The notes under the pieces are model-generated. The model worked only from the letters and a program-made list of their open reading frames with translations. It did no database searches and was not told where the DNA came from. From contig NZ_VITY01000013.1 in the NCBI RefSeq assembly GCF_007993935.1, positions 1-64,000 on the forward strand: 64,000 nucleotides of DNA. Reading direction: 5' to 3'. The stretch comes from Bradyrhizobium macuxiense (GTDB taxonomy: Bacteria; Pseudomonadota; Alphaproteobacteria; Rhizobiales; Xanthobacteraceae). Shown piece after piece: positions 31,507-42,653 of this stretch. Each line of letters starts with the position of its first letter. The first letter of the stretch is position 1. A program made the translations under genes and the position numbers.

Positions 31507-33732
31507 CTAGCGCAGCACCTCGCTGAGCACCTCGCCGTCGACGTGATGCGGCGTGGTGCCGAGGATCCGCATGATGGTCGGCGCCACGTCGATATTGCGC
31601 ATGTGCCGTACCACGGTGTCCTTGCGGATCTGCGGCCCCGCGGCGATGAACGTCGCGCTCATCACCGGAAGCTCGGGATCGTGACCATGGGCGCCGTAGA
31701 AGTTCGGCATCGACAGGGCGGTGGTGGCCGAATTGAACGGCGCATCGCCCTGGCGTGCGACGCCGGGGTTCTGGATACCGTCGAAGTTGTAACCCGGCGC
31801 CATCAGCGCGAACACGTCGCCATAGTCCTGGCCGACTGTCTTGCTGGTGCACTGTCCGGTACCGGCGTCGCATTGCAGCGGCCGGGTCTCGACGACGGTG
31901 AAGATGCGCTGATCCCTGAGCGAGTAGTTGAAGCGCGCATTGGGATCGACCGCGTTCTTCACCGCATCGGTGATCTGCGCCACCAGGGCACGATAGGTCG
32001 CCAGATCGACGGTGCCGCCGAGCTCGCGGTTCTGCAGGTTGACGTAGATGTCGGCGGCAGGACCCGAGGTGCGGATGCCGACCTTGCTGGTGTCGATGCC
32101 GGCGTTGCGCAGGATGTTGGTCAGGTTGACCGAGGTGTGGAACGGCGCGAAGCCGTGATCCGACACCACGACGACGTTGCTGTCATGGCCCGCCGCATCG
32201 GCGATCTGCTTCACCGCCTTGTCGGCGGTCTGGTAGGCGAAGCGGATGTAGGACGCATAGCGCTTGACCTTGGCCGGATCCTGGTTGGCACCGATCGAGT
32301 TCGGGTCGGTCGGGCTGGTGCCCTGGCGCGGATCGGTCAGCAGGAACTGGTGCTCGGAGCCGTCGGGCTGCTCGATATAGACCATCACGAGATCGGCATC
32401 CGGATGGGTCTTGACCGCGCGCTCGCCGATATTGGCCTGGTAGCGCACGAAGGTCTTGACCATATCCTCGAACATGGTCTCGATCTCGACATCGGGGAAG
32501 CCGGTGAAGCCCGGGCTCAGGCGCTCAGGAATGCGGAAATCGGCCTGCGGACGCCAGAAGCCGATGTTGTTGTTGATGTCGTCGACATCGGCGAGCACCG
32601 GCGTGTTGCGCGGGATGTAGTTGGCGCCGTAGCGGGCGAAGCGCACCACCGAGAGGTCCGGCGACAGCGCCGACACGAAGTAGGCGGCACCGACCTTCGC
32701 GCCGCTGCCCTCGAAGAAGAACGGTGCGTTCTCGCCGCCGAACTTGACGTAGGCGGGCCCGGTCGACGGCGCGTGGAACGGTCCCGCGGTGATGCCGCGG
32801 TTCTCGTCGAAGAACACCAGGGTGTCGTAATTCACCTTGCGATCATTTGTCGTGTCGATCGCGGCGACGCGGATCGAATATTTGACGTCGAGCGTCGATG
32901 CGCCGGTGCAGGTCGCGGTCGCAGCGGCCGAGCACGAAAACGTCTCGATCGGCGCCGAGGTCACCAGCACGGGGCTGAACGAGAAATGGCCCGCGGCCTG
33001 CAGCGCCGCCACGATGCCGGGATCGGCCGTGAAGTCGCTGCGCGACAGCGTGAAGCCCTGGGCGCCGATGCCGCCGAACGCGCCGAACGGTACTGTGAAG
33101 TCGGTGACGCGGGTCGGCTGGGCCGGCTGCACCACGGTCTTGTTGATGGAGATGTCGGCGCCGTCGCCACCGGGCCAGGTCGCGGTAACGACCTTCTTGC
33201 CCTGCTGGCGCAGCTGCACCCACAGCGGCTGCGCCGTCGGGTTTGCCGACGGCCCGAGCGGGCTCTCATTGTAGCCGCCGATCGGCGCCGCGAAGCCGCT
33301 GATGCTGCTGGAGATCGGCCCGACGATCGGCTGGAACGTGTTCGAAGGGATGTCGTTATGGACAGCCGTCGAACCGGTCGCGATCGCGATATGCGAGACC
33401 GCGGTGAGCGACGGTGACGCCGTCACGTTCTGCAGCGCCACCGCGCCGCGCCGGCTGAGCCGGGCGAGGCCGCCGTCGCGCGGCAGCACGCCTTCCTCAA
33501 TGAATTTCTGGATGAAATCGGGTTTTGCGCCGTCGAGCGAGATCATCACCACGCGCGGCTTGCGGCCATGATGACCGCCGTCATGGTCTTGGTCCTGATC
33601 CTGACCGCGGGCATCGCTGCCGCGATCGCCATTATCGCCGTCCTGTCCGGCGCGCGCCGGAGTTGCGATCCATGCCAGCGATGCGACAAGCGACATCGCC
33701 GTCGTAACGGAAACGAACGTCTTCAATTTCAT
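31507..33732 (-). CDS. Secreted alkaline-phosphatase/nucleotide-pyrophosphatase superfamily protein
   Basis: From the ATG at 33732 the protein has 741 residues: a signal peptide ending TPARA, a linker very rich in Asp, Gly, Gln and His (about residues 30-55), then a type I phosphodiesterase fold. Metal and nucleophile motifs are visible: VVMISLDGAKPDF at the start, the Thr nucleophile region SPSLTAVSHIAIATGS, DADLVMVYIEQPD, and VVVSDHGFAP, with a final His in YGAHGHDPELP. It is longer than simple family members because of an inserted region (about residues 190-330). It should hydrolyse phosphodiesters or phosphomonoesters outside the inner membrane. The terminator is at 31438-31474. Confidence 0.87.
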   Translation of the reverse strand: MKLKTFVSVTTAMSLVASLAWIATPARAGQDGDNGDRGSDARGQDQDQDHDGGHHGRKPRVVMISLDGAKPDFIQKFIEEGVLPRDGGLARLSRRGAVALQNVTASPSLTAVSHIAIATGSTAVHNDIPSNTFQPIVGPISSSISGFAAPIGGYNESPLGPSANPTAQPLWVQLRQQGKKVVTATWPGGDGADISINKTVVQPAQPTRVTDFTVPFGAFGGIGAQGFTLSRSDFTADPGIVAALQAAGHFSFSPVLVTSAPIETFSCSAAATATCTGASTLDVKYSIRVAAIDTTNDRKVNYDTLVFFDENRGITAGPFHAPSTGPAYVKFGGENAPFFFEGSGAKVGAAYFVSALSPDLSVVRFARYGANYIPRNTPVLADVDDINNNIGFWRPQADFRIPERLSPGFTGFPDVEIETMFEDMVKTFVRYQANIGERAVKTHPDADLVMVYIEQPDGSEHQFLLTDPRQGTSPTDPNSIGANQDPAKVKRYASYIRFAYQTADKAVKQIADAAGHDSNVVVVSDHGFAPFHTSVNLTNILRNAGIDTSKVGIRTSGPAADIYVNLQNRELGGTVDLATYRALVAQITDAVKNAVDPNARFNYSLRDQRIFTVVETRPLQCDAGTGQCTSKTVGQDYGDVFALMAPGYNFDGIQNPGVARQGDAPFNSATTALSMPNFYGAHGHDPELPVMSATFIAAGPQIRKDTVVRHMRNIDVAPTIMRILGTTPHHVDGEVLSEVLR

Positions 33733-34009
33733 GAGAATGCCCCAACCTGGCTTGCGCGAATGCACAAACGGAAACCGTTCGGCAATCTACGGAGGCTTGG
33801 CTGACGGGCATGTGACGCATGCGCGACGACGCAACGACAGCACGTCGTCGCGTCACAACTGCAATGCGAATTGCTTCACGCGAAGAACGCGCGTGAACAC
33901 AATGCGGTAGCGCTCGGCTTTCGATTCAATCCGTGCCGATGTAACGGCTGGATGACGACGTGCATTCACAGGCCTCGCGTATTCTCGCGCGAAGCGGTGG
34001 CGCGTGCGC

Positions 34010-34501
34010 TTACGCGGTCGGCTCCGCCGGAGCCTTCCGCTTCACGCGCTTGATGGTGCCGGAGAAGGTGAACAGCGGCCGCTCGGCCGAGGTCAGCATG
34101 CCGCGCACAAAGATCAGCGAGCCGCCGGCGCGGGTGACCTCGCCGGTGCATTCGATCAAATCGCCCTCGCGGGCCGCGTCGAGGAATTCCGAGGCGAACG
34201 AGACCGTGACGCCGGGGCCCTGGAGCACAGAAGCAGCAAGCGCGAACAGGCAGTAATCCGCAAAGGTCATGAAGCAGCCGCCATGGACGTTGCCGGAGCC
34301 GTTGAGGTGCTTCTTGGCGACCCGGAACGCGCAGGAGATGCGGCCGTTCTCGTCCATGCGGTGGTAAAACGGGCCGGTATGGGTCTCGAAATTGTCCCGC
34401 GTCCAGGTTCGCCAGCCGGCGAATTCGCCCTCGGTTTCGACATGCAGGTCGGGGCGGCGGTTGAATGCGGTGTTGAGTGCGGTCGGGGCGAGCTCGTTCA
34501 C
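34010..34501 (-). CDS. PaaI-family hotdog thioesterase
   Basis: A protein of about 163 residues if the GTG at 34501 is used (GAAGG ribosome site about ten bases upstream); the frame is open to a TTG at 34603. The hotdog core includes NVHGGCFMTFADYCLFALAA with the catalytic Asp on the long helix, VTVSFASEFLDAAREGDLIE and SLIFVRGMLTSAERPLFTFSG. It should cleave acyl- or aryl-CoA thioesters in the cytoplasm. It is divergent from purL across about 175 bp. The C-terminal lysine/arginine tail is unremarkable. Confidence 0.84.
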   Translation of the reverse strand: MNELAPTALNTAFNRRPDLHVETEGEFAGWRTWTRDNFETHTGPFYHRMDENGRISCAFRVAKKHLNGSGNVHGGCFMTFADYCLFALAASVLQGPGVTVSFASEFLDAAREGDLIECTGEVTRAGGSLIFVRGMLTSAERPLFTFSGTIKRVKRKAPAEPTA

Positions 34502-34675
34502 GAAATCTGGGCCTTCAATTATCGGGTTCGGGTCCTTAAATCCGATCCATCCCCATTGTGCAAATCCCGGGTGCCAACCCCGGGCCGCGTCCAACCGCCG
34601 CAAAGCTCTGGACAGGCCGGAAATGGGCCGTAAAAGGCCTTTTCGCCCCCGTTCGATCTACCTATTAAGGGTCCC

Positions 34676-36907
<2,232 letters not shown>

Positions 36908-36942
36908 TCCCGGCGGATCAGGCGTCACAAAGCAACGATCTC

Positions 36943-36980
36943 AACAGCGCGATGACCCAATCATCGCGCTGTTCTCTTTT
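36943..36980 (+). terminator. Intrinsic terminator after purL
   Basis: AACAGCGCGATGA (36943-36955) and TCATCGCGCTGTT (36961-36973) form a perfect 13-bp stem with loop CCCAA, followed by CTCTTTT. It lies 36 bp after the purL stop and may also serve the convergent gene ending at 37010. A smaller GC-rich palindrome (36901-36924) overlaps the purL stop codon. Confidence 0.9.
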
Positions 36981-37009
36981 GTTCAACTGCGATACCTGCG
37001 GATCGTGCG

Positions 37010-37270
37010 CTAGGTCGCGCCGCGGACCGCGCGCCACGCAAAGATGATGATGCAGGCGCCGATGAAGCCGGCAATGAGATAGCTGAGCCAGCCTCCGCCG
37101 AGCGACACGCCGATCAGACCCAACAGCCAGTTCGCCAGCGCGGCGCCGACGATGCCGAGGATGATGTTCATGAAGATGCCGGTTCCGGACTTCATGATCA
37201 TCTCGGCGAGCCAGCCGGCCAATCCGCCGACGATGATTGCCGCGATCCATCCAACTTGAGGGTCGTTCAT
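37010..37270 (-). CDS. GlsB/YeaQ/YmgE-family stress-associated membrane protein
   Basis: An 86-residue protein with three hydrophobic segments: GWIAAIIVGGLAGWLAEMIM, GIFMNIILGIVGAALANWLL and SYLIAGFIGACIIIFAW. This is the transglycosylase-associated family of small membrane proteins linked to general stress. The ATG at 37270 follows a GGGAG ribosome site; a longer frame to 37306 is open. Exact function is unknown for the family. Confidence 0.9.
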   Translation of the reverse strand: MNDPQVGWIAAIIVGGLAGWLAEMIMKSGTGIFMNIILGIVGAALANWLLGLIGVSLGGGWLSYLIAGFIGACIIIFAWRAVRGAT

Positions 37271-37464
37271 TCTGGGACTCCCTAGGTCAAGCAGTCCGGC
37301 CAGCATACCTGAGAATCAGGGGAGGGCATGTGACCAATGGCAGGTTGTGCGCAACTTGTCGGCCTCGATGATGCCGTCAACCTTGCCGCTTGCGCGGCTG
37401 TCACCGCGCCGCGGCAGCGCCGCGGCTGGAGAGCGTCGCGGCGAGGGGCGAGATCGCGGCGTGA

Positions 37465-38649
37465 TCAAAGCACGTATTTCGAGCCCGGAATCTTGCGCAG
37501 CACGGCGGTGGCCGCCCAGCTCAGCGCCACGGTGGCGAAGAACGCGATCGTGGCCTTGGCGATCGCCGGCAATTCCATGTCGAACAGCCAGTATTGCAGC
37601 CACAGCACGATCGGATAGTGCACCAGGAACATGCCGTAGGCGTCGCCCTGCATGCGGTCGAGCAGCGTCGGGCCCGCCGCCTTCGATTGCAGGAAGTAGG
37701 CCAGGATCGCGAACAGGATCGAGGCGCTGAACAGCACGTAGAAGCTGCCGTAGATCGCGAGATACCAGCCCGGCAGCGGGTCGGGGTTACCGATGATCTG
37801 CCGCTTGATGTAGATCATCACCCACATCAAGCAGTAGGGGATCAGTGTGATGCCGGTCCAGAACCAGCGCCGCTCGGTCAGCCGTCCGTTCGCGCTGAGC
37901 AGGCCGTTCTCGAAGTTCGCCGAGCCGATCCCCGCACCGATGAAGAAGTAGCACGCATACAGCAGCACCCGGCTCGCCTGCACCGAGAACGGTCCGAGCT
38001 CGAACCAGTAGTTCTGGCCGTAATGGACCAGCATCGGCAAATAGAAGGCGGCACTGACGACGACGAGGAACAGCCAGAACTTCGAGGGACGTTCAAATCC
38101 CTTGACCGACAGGCGGTTGATCGGTTCGAGCAGGCGCGCCGACACCCGGTACAGCACGCTTGCCGTCAGGTCTAACGCCATCAGGACCCAGACGAACCAG
38201 ATCGGGCCGCTCGGCCAGGGCCCGTAGATCATGGTCCTCCACCAGAAGTCGGAGAAGGTCAGGTCGGGCGTCGCACGCAGCGCGATCGCGTAATAGGCGA
38301 TCGGAATCACGGTGAACGCGCAGATCACGAAGGGCAGGCCGAGCCGCAGCAGCCGGTCGCGCAGGAAGATCAGCCACGGTTTGTTGCCGAGCCCGGGCCA
38401 CACGAACAGCCCCGACAGGAAGAAGAACATCGCCATGAAGAAGCTGTCGGTGGCGAGCACCATGCAGTCGAAGCCGATCCACGACGTCGGATCGGTGTGT
38501 CCGAAATAGGTGTAGGGGATCACCGCGTGGTGCAGCAGCACGACCAGCGTCAGGAAGGTGCGCGCACGATCGAGGGCGACATTGCGCTTGTGGAGTTTCG
38601 GTGCTGCCTGGACGTCGACGGCCGGAGCCGCGTGAGCAATCGATTTCAT
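37465..38649 (-). CDS. Acyltransferase 3 (OpgC/OafA-like) integral membrane protein
   Basis: From the ATG at 38649 the protein has 394 residues and about ten membrane helices. The N-terminal ALDRARTFLTLVVLLHHAVIPY carries the R and HH signature of the acyltransferase 3 family; WIGFDCMVLATDSFFMAMFFF follows. Members transfer acetyl or succinyl groups to sugars or lipids on the outer face of the inner membrane. GGGGGC precedes the start. The upstream extension of the frame to 38910 is not needed. Target molecule unknown. Confidence 0.87.
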   Translation of the reverse strand: MKSIAHAAPAVDVQAAPKLHKRNVALDRARTFLTLVVLLHHAVIPYTYFGHTDPTSWIGFDCMVLATDSFFMAMFFFLSGLFVWPGLGNKPWLIFLRDRLLRLGLPFVICAFTVIPIAYYAIALRATPDLTFSDFWWRTMIYGPWPSGPIWFVWVLMALDLTASVLYRVSARLLEPINRLSVKGFERPSKFWLFLVVVSAAFYLPMLVHYGQNYWFELGPFSVQASRVLLYACYFFIGAGIGSANFENGLLSANGRLTERRWFWTGITLIPYCLMWVMIYIKRQIIGNPDPLPGWYLAIYGSFYVLFSASILFAILAYFLQSKAAGPTLLDRMQGDAYGMFLVHYPIVLWLQYWLFDMELPAIAKATIAFFATVALSWAATAVLRKIPGSKYVL

Positions 38650-38842
38650 GGCGCCCCCAGCCGGGTCTGCACCCGGATGTTGCAATCGGGAACCTGATTC
38701 AGCAAGTACGAATTGTCTCGATTCCGTGGTGTCGAGGTCGGTCATCTCGGCGTCTGTTTCGATTTGGAACTTGAATATGTAGCGGGCGTTGTCGGAAAGG
38801 CTGGCGGGCGCACCGGGCGCACGCGGCTTTGAGGAGCAAGCA

Positions 38843-39016
38843 ATGACTCTGCTGAAATGGGCGTTGATCTTCCTTGTTGTCTCGATCATCGCGGGCTTGC
38901 TCGGCTTCACCGGTATCTCAGCCGCCTCCGCCGATATCGCACGCTTCCTGTTCTACGTGTTCGTCGTGATCTTCCTGGTGCTCCTGATCCTCGGGCTCAC
39001 GATATTCAGGGTCTAG
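38843..39016 (+). CDS. Small DUF1328 membrane protein
   Basis: A 57-residue protein with two hydrophobic helices (MTLLKWALIFLVVSIIAGLL and FLFYVFVVIFLVLLILGL) and the GFTGISAASADIARF loop that marks the DUF1328/YtjA family. A GAGGAGC ribosome site stands eight bases before the ATG. It is divergent from the acyltransferase gene. A hairpin ending in TTT follows it at 39045. Confidence 0.92.
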   Translation: MTLLKWALIFLVVSIIAGLLGFTGISAASADIARFLFYVFVVIFLVLLILGLTIFRV

Positions 39017-39044
39017 CGGCGATCCGGCCGCACACTCCCGTTAT

Positions 39045-39070
39045 CATGCCCGGGCCTCGCCCCGGGCATT
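39045..39070 (+). terminator. Hairpin after the DUF1328 gene
   Basis: ATGCCCGGG (39045-39053) pairs with CCCGGGCAT (39060-39068), followed by two further Ts. It could end the DUF1328 transcript. Similar CCCGGGC hairpins are common between genes in this group. Confidence 0.6.
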
Positions 39071-39139
39071 TACGTTCTCAGGCTGGGGGCGCACGCCGAA
39101 GCGCCGGGCACGGCCCGGCGTTGCGGTAGGCCAGGCGGC

Positions 39140-39499
39140 CTAGGCGACTTCCTCGATCTTCACCTTGTCGGGATAGAACGCGAGGTGGCCGGCGATCTCG
39201 GTCATCGCCGGGAAAGGCTCCTCATAGGTCCAGATCGCATTGTCCAGCGTCTTGCCGTTGGCCTTGATGCTGAAATAGCTCGCATCCCCCTTGTAGGGGC
39301 AATGTGTGGTCCGCTCGGTGCGGGCGAGCAGCTCCATGTTGGCGTCTTGCCGGGGGACGTATTGCACGGCCGGATAGCTCGCTTCCTTCAAGGTCAGCGC
39401 ATGGGTGGTCTCGGCGATGACGACGCCGTCGGCGGTGACGCGGACGCGCTTGGCATTGGGCGTGATCGTAATCGGATGGTCGGGGCCGGGGAGCTTCAT
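39140..39499 (-). CDS. DUF427 protein
   Basis: A 119-residue cytoplasmic protein of the DUF427 family. The conserved run THCPYKGDASYFSIKANG and NAIWTYEEPFPAMTEIAGH are clear. Its biochemical function is not established. The ATG at 39499 follows an AGAGG ribosome site; the frame extends upstream to 39613 without homology. It is divergent from bolA. Confidence 0.9.
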   Translation of the reverse strand: MKLPGPDHPITITPNAKRVRVTADGVVIAETTHALTLKEASYPAVQYVPRQDANMELLARTERTTHCPYKGDASYFSIKANGKTLDNAIWTYEEPFPAMTEIAGHLAFYPDKVKIEEVA

Positions 39500-39686
39500 G
39501 ATTCTGCGCCTCTTCTGGTCATTTCGGCGTGATGGCTTGTGACCGATTGATGCAGGTTTAAATCGCTGGGAATGGGAATATAGTGTGCGGCGGGATGACC
39601 TAGAAGACCTCAAGGACTAGGTTTTATCTTAGGCTTTCTTGGCCGAATCGGCCCTGATTCGAACGACCTGACGGAGGTGGACTGGG

Positions 39687-39923
39687 ATGCCGATGGACGC
39701 CCGTGATATCGAATCGATGATCAAGGCAGCGATCCCGGACGCCGAGGTGACGATCCGCGACCTGGCAGGCGACGGCGACCACTACGCGGCCACTGTCGTT
39801 TCCGAGTCATTCCGCGGCAAGTCCCGCGTCCAGCAGCACCAGATCGTCTACCAGTCGCTGAAAGGCCAGATGGGCGGCGTGCTGCATGCGCTCGCCCTGC
39901 AGACCGGGGTGCCGGAAGGCTAG
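39687..39923 (+). CDS. BolA-family protein
   Basis: A 78-residue protein of the BolA/IbaG type with GDGDHYAATVVSESFRGKSR, VQQHQIVYQSL and the invariant His in VLHALALQT. BolA proteins bind a 2Fe-2S cluster together with monothiol glutaredoxins; the CGFS glutaredoxin is encoded 4.3 kb downstream on the same strand. GGAGG lies upstream of the ATG at 39687; Met3 at 39693 is an alternative. Confidence 0.93.
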   Translation: MPMDARDIESMIKAAIPDAEVTIRDLAGDGDHYAATVVSESFRGKSRVQQHQIVYQSLKGQMGGVLHALALQTGVPEG

Positions 39924-39953
39924 GCCCCGGCCAACGGGCGGGGGCCTCGAGCG

Positions 39954-41135
39954 ATGGCAGACAATCCGCGCGGAGCGATGTTTCGCGTCATCGTGCCGAA
40001 CCAGCACGGCCGCGTCACCAATGCCGAGCTGTTCTTCGACCTCGTCTTCGTCTTCGCCGTCACGCAGCTGTCGCACACGCTGCTGCACCACTTCACCCCG
40101 CTGGGCGCGGTGCAGGTCACACTGCTGTTTCTCGCGGTGTGGTGGGTGTGGGTCTACACCACCTGGGTCACCAACTGGCTCAATCCCGACCTGACCCCGG
40201 TCCGCCTGCTGCTGTTCGTCCTGATGCTGGGCGGGCTGCTGTTGTCGACCTCGATCCCGACCGCCTTCGAGGGCCGCGGGCTGTGGTTTGCCGGGACCTA
40301 TGCGGCGATGCAGGTCGGCCGCACGGCGTTCTGGCTGCTGGCAACGCCGCGGCGACGGACCGCGGTGCGTCACAACGCGATCCGCATCCTGACCTGGCTG
40401 AGCTGCTCGGCCGTGCTCTGGATATCAGGCGGCTTCGCCGAACACGAGACGCGGATGTGGCTCTGGATCGCGGCGCTGACAATCGAATATGTCGCGCCGG
40501 CCGCGCGGTTCTGGACCCCGGGGCTCGGGTTCTCCTCGATGGAGGCGTGGTCGGTCGAGGGCGGCCACATGGCCGAGCGCTGTGCCGGCTTCATCATCAT
40601 CGCGCTCGGCGAGGCCATCGTGGTCGACGGCGCGACCTTCGCCGACCTGACCTGGACGCCGGAGAATGTCACAGCCTTCATCTCGGCATTGGTCGGCAGC
40701 ATCGCGATGTGGTGGATCTATTTCCACAAGGGTGCCGAGGCCGGCTCGGACATGATCTCGAAATCCGAGGAATCCGGCCGCGTCGCGCGGATCGCCTACA
40801 CCTATCTGCACATGCCGATCGTCGGCGGCATCATCCTCACCGCGGTCGCCGACGAACTGGTGCTGAAGCACCCCGGCGGCCATTCCGATCTGAAGACGAT
40901 CGTGAGCTCGGTCGGCGGTCCCATGCTGTTCCTGGTCGGGACCATCCTGTTCAAATACGTGATCCGCGGCTTCCTGCAGCTCTCCCATGGCGTCGGCATC
41001 GTCGCGCTGGCGGTCACGGCCTTTTTCGCCGGGGCGATGTCGCCGCTGGTGCTCTCGATCGTCACCACCGCGATCATGATCGTGGTCGCGGCGTGGGAGT
41101 CGATCTCGCTGCGGTCGACGGAAGAGGAAGAATAG
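39954..41135 (+). CDS. Low-temperature requirement A (LtrA) family membrane protein
   Basis: A 393-residue integral membrane protein with about ten helices and the LtrA signature near the N-terminus (VTNAELFFDLVFVFAVTQLSH) plus the central HMAERCAGFIIIALGEAIV block. The family name comes from a Listeria mutant growing poorly in the cold; the molecular role is unknown. It starts 30 bp after bolA and may share its transcript. The acidic tail STEEEE is at the C-terminus. Confidence 0.9.
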   Translation: MADNPRGAMFRVIVPNQHGRVTNAELFFDLVFVFAVTQLSHTLLHHFTPLGAVQVTLLFLAVWWVWVYTTWVTNWLNPDLTPVRLLLFVLMLGGLLLSTSIPTAFEGRGLWFAGTYAAMQVGRTAFWLLATPRRRTAVRHNAIRILTWLSCSAVLWISGGFAEHETRMWLWIAALTIEYVAPAARFWTPGLGFSSMEAWSVEGGHMAERCAGFIIIALGEAIVVDGATFADLTWTPENVTAFISALVGSIAMWWIYFHKGAEAGSDMISKSEESGRVARIAYTYLHMPIVGGIILTAVADELVLKHPGGHSDLKTIVSSVGGPMLFLVGTILFKYVIRGFLQLSHGVGIVALAVTAFFAGAMSPLVLSIVTTAIMIVVAAWESISLRSTEEEE

Positions 41136-41144
41136 CGAAGGTCG

Positions 41145-41540
41145 TTACGCGCGACGGGCCGTCGCCACCCGGTGCTGCCAATAGACGAACAGCGGCGCAC
41201 CGATCACTTCGAGCAGGGTGAAGCCGACGAAGGGCAGCGGCGGTGCACCGACCATCATGATCGACAGCAGCCGGCCGACGCCGCCGAGGAAGATGCCGCC
41301 CCAGGCCACGCGAAACAGCACGCTTTCGCTTTCGATGCGCGGCACCAGCCAGAGCAGCGCGAGGCCGAGGCCGAGCCAGACCCCGCCGAAGAAGCGCAGA
41401 TTGCTGTCGAGCACCGGCAGCGCCGGCACGCCCGACGAGGCGTAGAGCGGATCGCTCACGCCGAGCATGGTGATGATGCCGGTCAAGATCGGGACGAGGG
41501 CGAGCACCACTGTTGCGATCTGCAGCGCGCGCCGGCCCAT
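41145..41540 (-). CDS. DUF4345-like small membrane protein
   Basis: A 131-residue protein with four membrane helices (LQIATVVLALVPILTGIITM, FGGVWLGLGLALLWLVP, VAWGGIFLGGVGRLLSIMM, and FVGFTLLEVIGAPLFVYWQ), matching the layout of DUF4345 proteins. I use the ATG at 41540 because GGGAG stands eight bases upstream; a GTG at 41567 next to the 52-bp repeat is less likely. Function unknown. It is convergent with the LtrA gene. Confidence 0.78.
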   Translation of the reverse strand: MGRRALQIATVVLALVPILTGIITMLGVSDPLYASSGVPALPVLDSNLRFFGGVWLGLGLALLWLVPRIESESVLFRVAWGGIFLGGVGRLLSIMMVGAPPLPFVGFTLLEVIGAPLFVYWQHRVATARRA

Positions 41541-41567
41541 GATCGTGCTCCCGTCCCTCGCGTTCAC

Positions 41568-41618
41568 AGCGTTTTCGAGCGAAGTGGGTACCGGCTCGCG
41601 TGAAGAAAACGCGTCAAA
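41568..41618. repeat. 52-bp dispersed repeat, copy 2
   Basis: This copy differs from those at 24177 and 46415 at only a few positions and keeps the pairing ends GCGTTTTC and GAAAACGC. It lies between the start of the DUF4345 gene and the end of egtD. Confidence 0.85.
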
Positions 41619-41631
41619 CTAATAAATATCG

Positions 41632-42600
41632 CTAGTCCGCGACCAGCGCGTGCACCGAGAACATCGTGTTGGCGTCGGTCCAGCTGTTGCGCACCGTCCA
41701 GCCTGCGCTGCGCGCGAGCGCGGTGAAACGCTCGAGCGAGTATTTGTAGCTGTTCTCGGTGTGGATGCTCTCGCCGGGGCGGAACGCGAAGGTGTTGCCG
41801 AGGATGCGCACGGTCTGCGCCTTGCGGCTGATCAGGTGCATCTCGATGCGATGGCGGTCGCGGTTGTAGATCGAGCGGTGGGTGAAGCCCGAGAGATCAA
41901 AATTGCCGCCGAGCTCGCGATTGATCCGCGCCAGCACGTTCATGTTGAAGCGCGCGGTGACGCCGGCCGCGTCGTTATAGGCGTCATACAGCACGCGCTC
42001 GTCCTTCTCGAGGTCGACGCCGATGATCATCTGCGCGCCATGGCCGAGGATCTTGCGCGCGCTGCGCAGGAAGGCCAGGGCCTCGCTCGGCTCGAAATTG
42101 CCAAGCGTCGAGCCCGGGAAGAAGCCGACCTTCGGCATCGCCGCGACCGCCTCGGGCAGCGCGAACGGCGTGGTGAAATCGGCCGCGACCGGATAGATGC
42201 CAAGACCGGGGAAATCCGTGCGGAGGCCGTCGGCCTGGGCCTTGAGGAAATCGCCGGATATATCGACCGGGACATAGGCTGCGAATTCGCAATGCTCGAG
42301 CAGCAGCCGCACCTTGGTGGTCGCGCCGGCGCCGAATTCGACCAGCGCCGCGCCATCGGGGATGATCGCGGCGATCTCGTCGCCGCGGTCGCGCAGGATG
42401 CCAAGCTCGGTGCGCGTCGGATAATATTCCGGCAGCACCGTGATCTGCTCGAACAGCTCCGAGCCCGCGGCGTCGTAGAAATATTTCGGCGACAGCCGTT
42501 TCGGATGACGGGCGAGATCGCCGATCACGTCGCCGGCAAACGCCGAAGTCGCTTCGTCGAACGGATACGCTTTTGCCAAAGCGGCGGCATGCACATTCAT
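41632..42600 (-). CDS. egtD: Histidine N-alpha-methyltransferase EgtD
   Basis: A 322-residue SAM-dependent enzyme that trimethylates L-histidine to hercynine, the first step to ergothioneine. Motifs are SPKYFYDAAGSELFEQIT near residue 39, LPEYYPTRTELGIL, the SAM loop VEFGAGATTKVRLLLE, and FFPGSTLGNFEP, followed by FNMNVLARINRELG. GGAGAG precedes the ATG at 42600. It follows egtB on the same strand after 53 bp, forming an operon. No egtC or egtE gene is present nearby. Confidence 0.93.
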   Translation of the reverse strand: MNVHAAALAKAYPFDEATSAFAGDVIGDLARHPKRLSPKYFYDAAGSELFEQITVLPEYYPTRTELGILRDRGDEIAAIIPDGAALVEFGAGATTKVRLLLEHCEFAAYVPVDISGDFLKAQADGLRTDFPGLGIYPVAADFTTPFALPEAVAAMPKVGFFPGSTLGNFEPSEALAFLRSARKILGHGAQMIIGVDLEKDERVLYDAYNDAAGVTARFNMNVLARINRELGGNFDLSGFTHRSIYNRDRHRIEMHLISRKAQTVRILGNTFAFRPGESIHTENSYKYSLERFTALARSAGWTVRNSWTDANTMFSVHALVAD

Positions 42601-42653
42601 GATACTCTCCTGAACGCGCTTACCGGCGCGCACTTGATGTCAACTGGAATCAA

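Noticed and set aside
31387..33417. Open frame of 676 codons on the plus strand
   Set aside because: It is antisense to the phosphodiesterase-like gene, has an Arg/Asp/His-rich composition typical of GC-rich shadow frames, and has no domain.
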